From UMGS1502 sp045545435 (GTDB lineage Bacteria; Actinomycetota; Coriobacteriia; Coriobacteriales; Eggerthellaceae): a DNA stretch of 7,652 bases. The translations under genes and the position numbers were made by a program. Of this stretch, positions 6,786 through 7,652 are shown piece after piece; position 1 is the first letter of the stretch, and the number at the start of each line of letters is the position of its first letter. The DNA lies in the NCBI GenBank assembly GCA_045545435.1, contig JAZQAV010000041.1, positions 1 to 7,652 on the forward strand, written 5' to 3'. A model generated the notes under the pieces. That model saw only the letters and a program-made list of their open reading frames with translations. It did no database searches and was not told the origin of the DNA.

Positions 6786-7412
6786 GTGGCAAAAAAGAAC
6801 AAGTTCGATTACTTCGACGCGTTCGAAAAGCAAACGAAGATCGCATGCCAAGAGGCAGAGATCCTCATGGAGGTTGTCGAGAACTTCAAGGGGGCCGATG
6901 CGCTTGAGCCTTATCTTCAGCGCGCCCATGAAATCGAGCATCAAGGTGACCTTATCGACCATGACGTGTTCCAGAACGTCGCAGTAGACTTCATTACGCC
7001 AATCGAGCGCGGCGATATTCTTGAGTTGTCGCAGCGCCTTGACGACATCGTTGATGGTATCGAGGACGTTATCCAGTGCTTCTACATGTACGATATTCGC
7101 TTCATGCATGAAGCTTCGCGTGAGTTTGCCAAAATTATCCGCAAATCCACTAAGGCACTGGACAAGGCCATGCAGGACTTCCGCAACTTCAAAAAATCCA
7201 AGAAGCTGCGTGAGCTTACCAACGAAGTTAACACGCTCGAGGAGCAGGGCGACCGCCTGTACATGCTTGCTACGCGCTGCTTGTATCAAAGCCCCGATGA
7301 CCCCATTGAGGTTGCCGTGTGGGCCAACCTGTTTGACCGCATGGAGCGTTGCTGTGACGCCTGCGAGTCCGTCGCCGACGTTATGGGCACGGTTGTGCTG
7401 AAGAACATGTAG
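6786..7412 (+). CDS. DUF47 family (PhoU-like) putative phosphate transport regulator
   Basis: This 208-residue, largely helical cytosolic protein starts at GTG. It carries the features of the DUF47/PhoU-related family: HEIEHQGDLIDHD (48-60), ITPIERGDILELSQRLDDIVDGIED (about 70-94), a second acidic helix with LEEQGDRLY (151-159), and FDRMERCCDACESVADVM near the C-terminus (183-200). The spaced Glu/Asp residues are those that bind metal clusters in PhoU folds. The length is typical of the family. Members are usually encoded beside a Pit-type low-affinity phosphate (or phosphate-metal) transporter and are thought to control it. Here the gene stands alone: a terminator follows 34 bases after the stop, and a convergent gene lies beyond. 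Family assignment is secure; the phosphate role is inferred from family members. Confidence 0.9.
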   Translation: MAKKNKFDYFDAFEKQTKIACQEAEILMEVVENFKGADALEPYLQRAHEIEHQGDLIDHDVFQNVAVDFITPIERGDILELSQRLDDIVDGIEDVIQCFYMYDIRFMHEASREFAKIIRKSTKALDKAMQDFRNFKKSKKLRELTNEVNTLEEQGDRLYMLATRCLYQSPDDPIEVAVWANLFDRMERCCDACESVADVMGTVVLKNM

Positions 7413-7446
7413 TTTCAGCCAAAAATTGAATAATGCACCAAACGTG

Positions 7447-7472
7447 AAATCGGCCCCGTAAGGGGCCGATTT
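7447..7472. terminator. Strong hairpin terminator, probably bidirectional
   Basis: An 11-base perfect stem, AAATCGGCCCC paired with GGGGCCGATTT around a GTAA loop, lies 34 bases after the DUF47 stop. The + strand runs out in TTTT at 7470-7473. On the - strand the descending arm also ends in ATTT. The convergent gene ends at 7543, so the hairpin can serve both transcripts. Confidence 0.9.
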
Positions 7473-7542
7473 TGCTGGTGGGAGCGTTTTGGTTTAAGGG
7501 TTCGCCTTGTTAGGGATATAGGACAAAAAGTGTGTCTCTGAG

Positions 7543-7652
7543 CTAATCCAACCAGAACGGATACGGGTCCTTGTGGTGGAGTTCCTCCCACACCACCCGG
7601 TCTCCCCACTCCGTCCCTCCGTCGTCTCGTTTAGGCTGCACCGAATAGGCCC
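7543..7652 (-). CDS. C-terminal end of an unidentified protein (start beyond right edge)
   Basis: On the minus strand the frame is open from the window edge for 35 codons and stops at TAG (7543-7545). The peptide contains SVQPKRDDGGTEWGD and ends EELHHKDPYPFWLD. Its mix of charged and aromatic residues, with two adjacent His and three Trp, looks like a real protein end rather than a chance frame. The next stretch toward the DUF47 gene is non-coding and holds the shared terminator, as expected for a convergent gene. I do not recognise the family from 35 residues and assign no function. Confidence 0.6.
   Translation of the reverse strand, partial: AYSVQPKRDDGGTEWGDRVVWEELHHKDPYPFWLD

Noticed and set aside
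7520..7540. Possible insertion-sequence end around GGACAAAAAGTGTGTC
   Set aside because: Only a 4-5 base imperfect inverted match is present, with no transposase, target duplication or second end in the window.
7415..7609. 64-codon minus-strand frame over the terminator
   Set aside because: It runs through the terminator hairpin and overlaps, in another frame, the more protein-like C-terminal fragment ending at 7543.

Overview
The window is a compact, gene-dense bacterial segment of moderately high G+C by eye, with strong Shine-Dalgarno sites. It carries housekeeping and stress genes on the + strand and the 3' end of one gene on the - strand. The order recJ, then a long RelA/SpoT gene, then a glyoxalase-II-like metallo-beta-lactamase (MBL) gene recalls the recJ-apt-relA-dtd-MBL neighbourhood of Gram-positive bacteria, here without apt and dtd. 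Together with the base composition and a RecJ-helicase fusion, this suggests a Gram-positive organism. An anaerobic actinomycete of class Coriobacteriia is my best guess, but it is an inference and not proven by the sequence.

Layout. (1) Bases 2-3220 (+) hold a 5'-truncated RecJ single-strand exonuclease with a complete RecQ-like superfamily 2 helicase built into it and an acidic, phenylalanine-terminated tail. (2) Bases 3221-3394 are a 174-base intergenic leader with a perfect TATAAT, a 10-base palindrome and a strong ribosome binding site. (3) Bases 3395-5800 (+) encode a full-length bifunctional Rel-type (p)ppGpp synthetase/hydrolase. (4) Bases 5834-6532 (+) encode an MBL-fold hydrolase, 33 bases downstream and probably co-transcribed. 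(5) Bases 6533-6785 are a 253-base gap with no convincing gene but with direct repeats, perfect palindromes and a candidate promoter. (6) Bases 6786-7412 (+) encode a DUF47/PhoU-like protein starting at GTG. (7) Bases 7447-7472 form a very strong hairpin terminator. (8) Bases 7543-7652 (-) are the last 35 codons of an unidentified convergent gene that enters from the right edge.

How the genes fit together. The RecJ-helicase fusion would couple unwinding to 5'-3' degradation of single strands during repair. Rel sets (p)ppGpp levels under starvation. The MBL hydrolase is a probable thioester or glyoxalase-type enzyme carried in the rel transcript. The DUF47 protein normally works with a Pit-type phosphate transporter, but none lies next to it here. 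No mobile element, CRISPR array, tRNA or rRNA was seen. The most unusual items are the architecture and tail of the RecJ fusion and the repeat-rich gap before the DUF47 gene.
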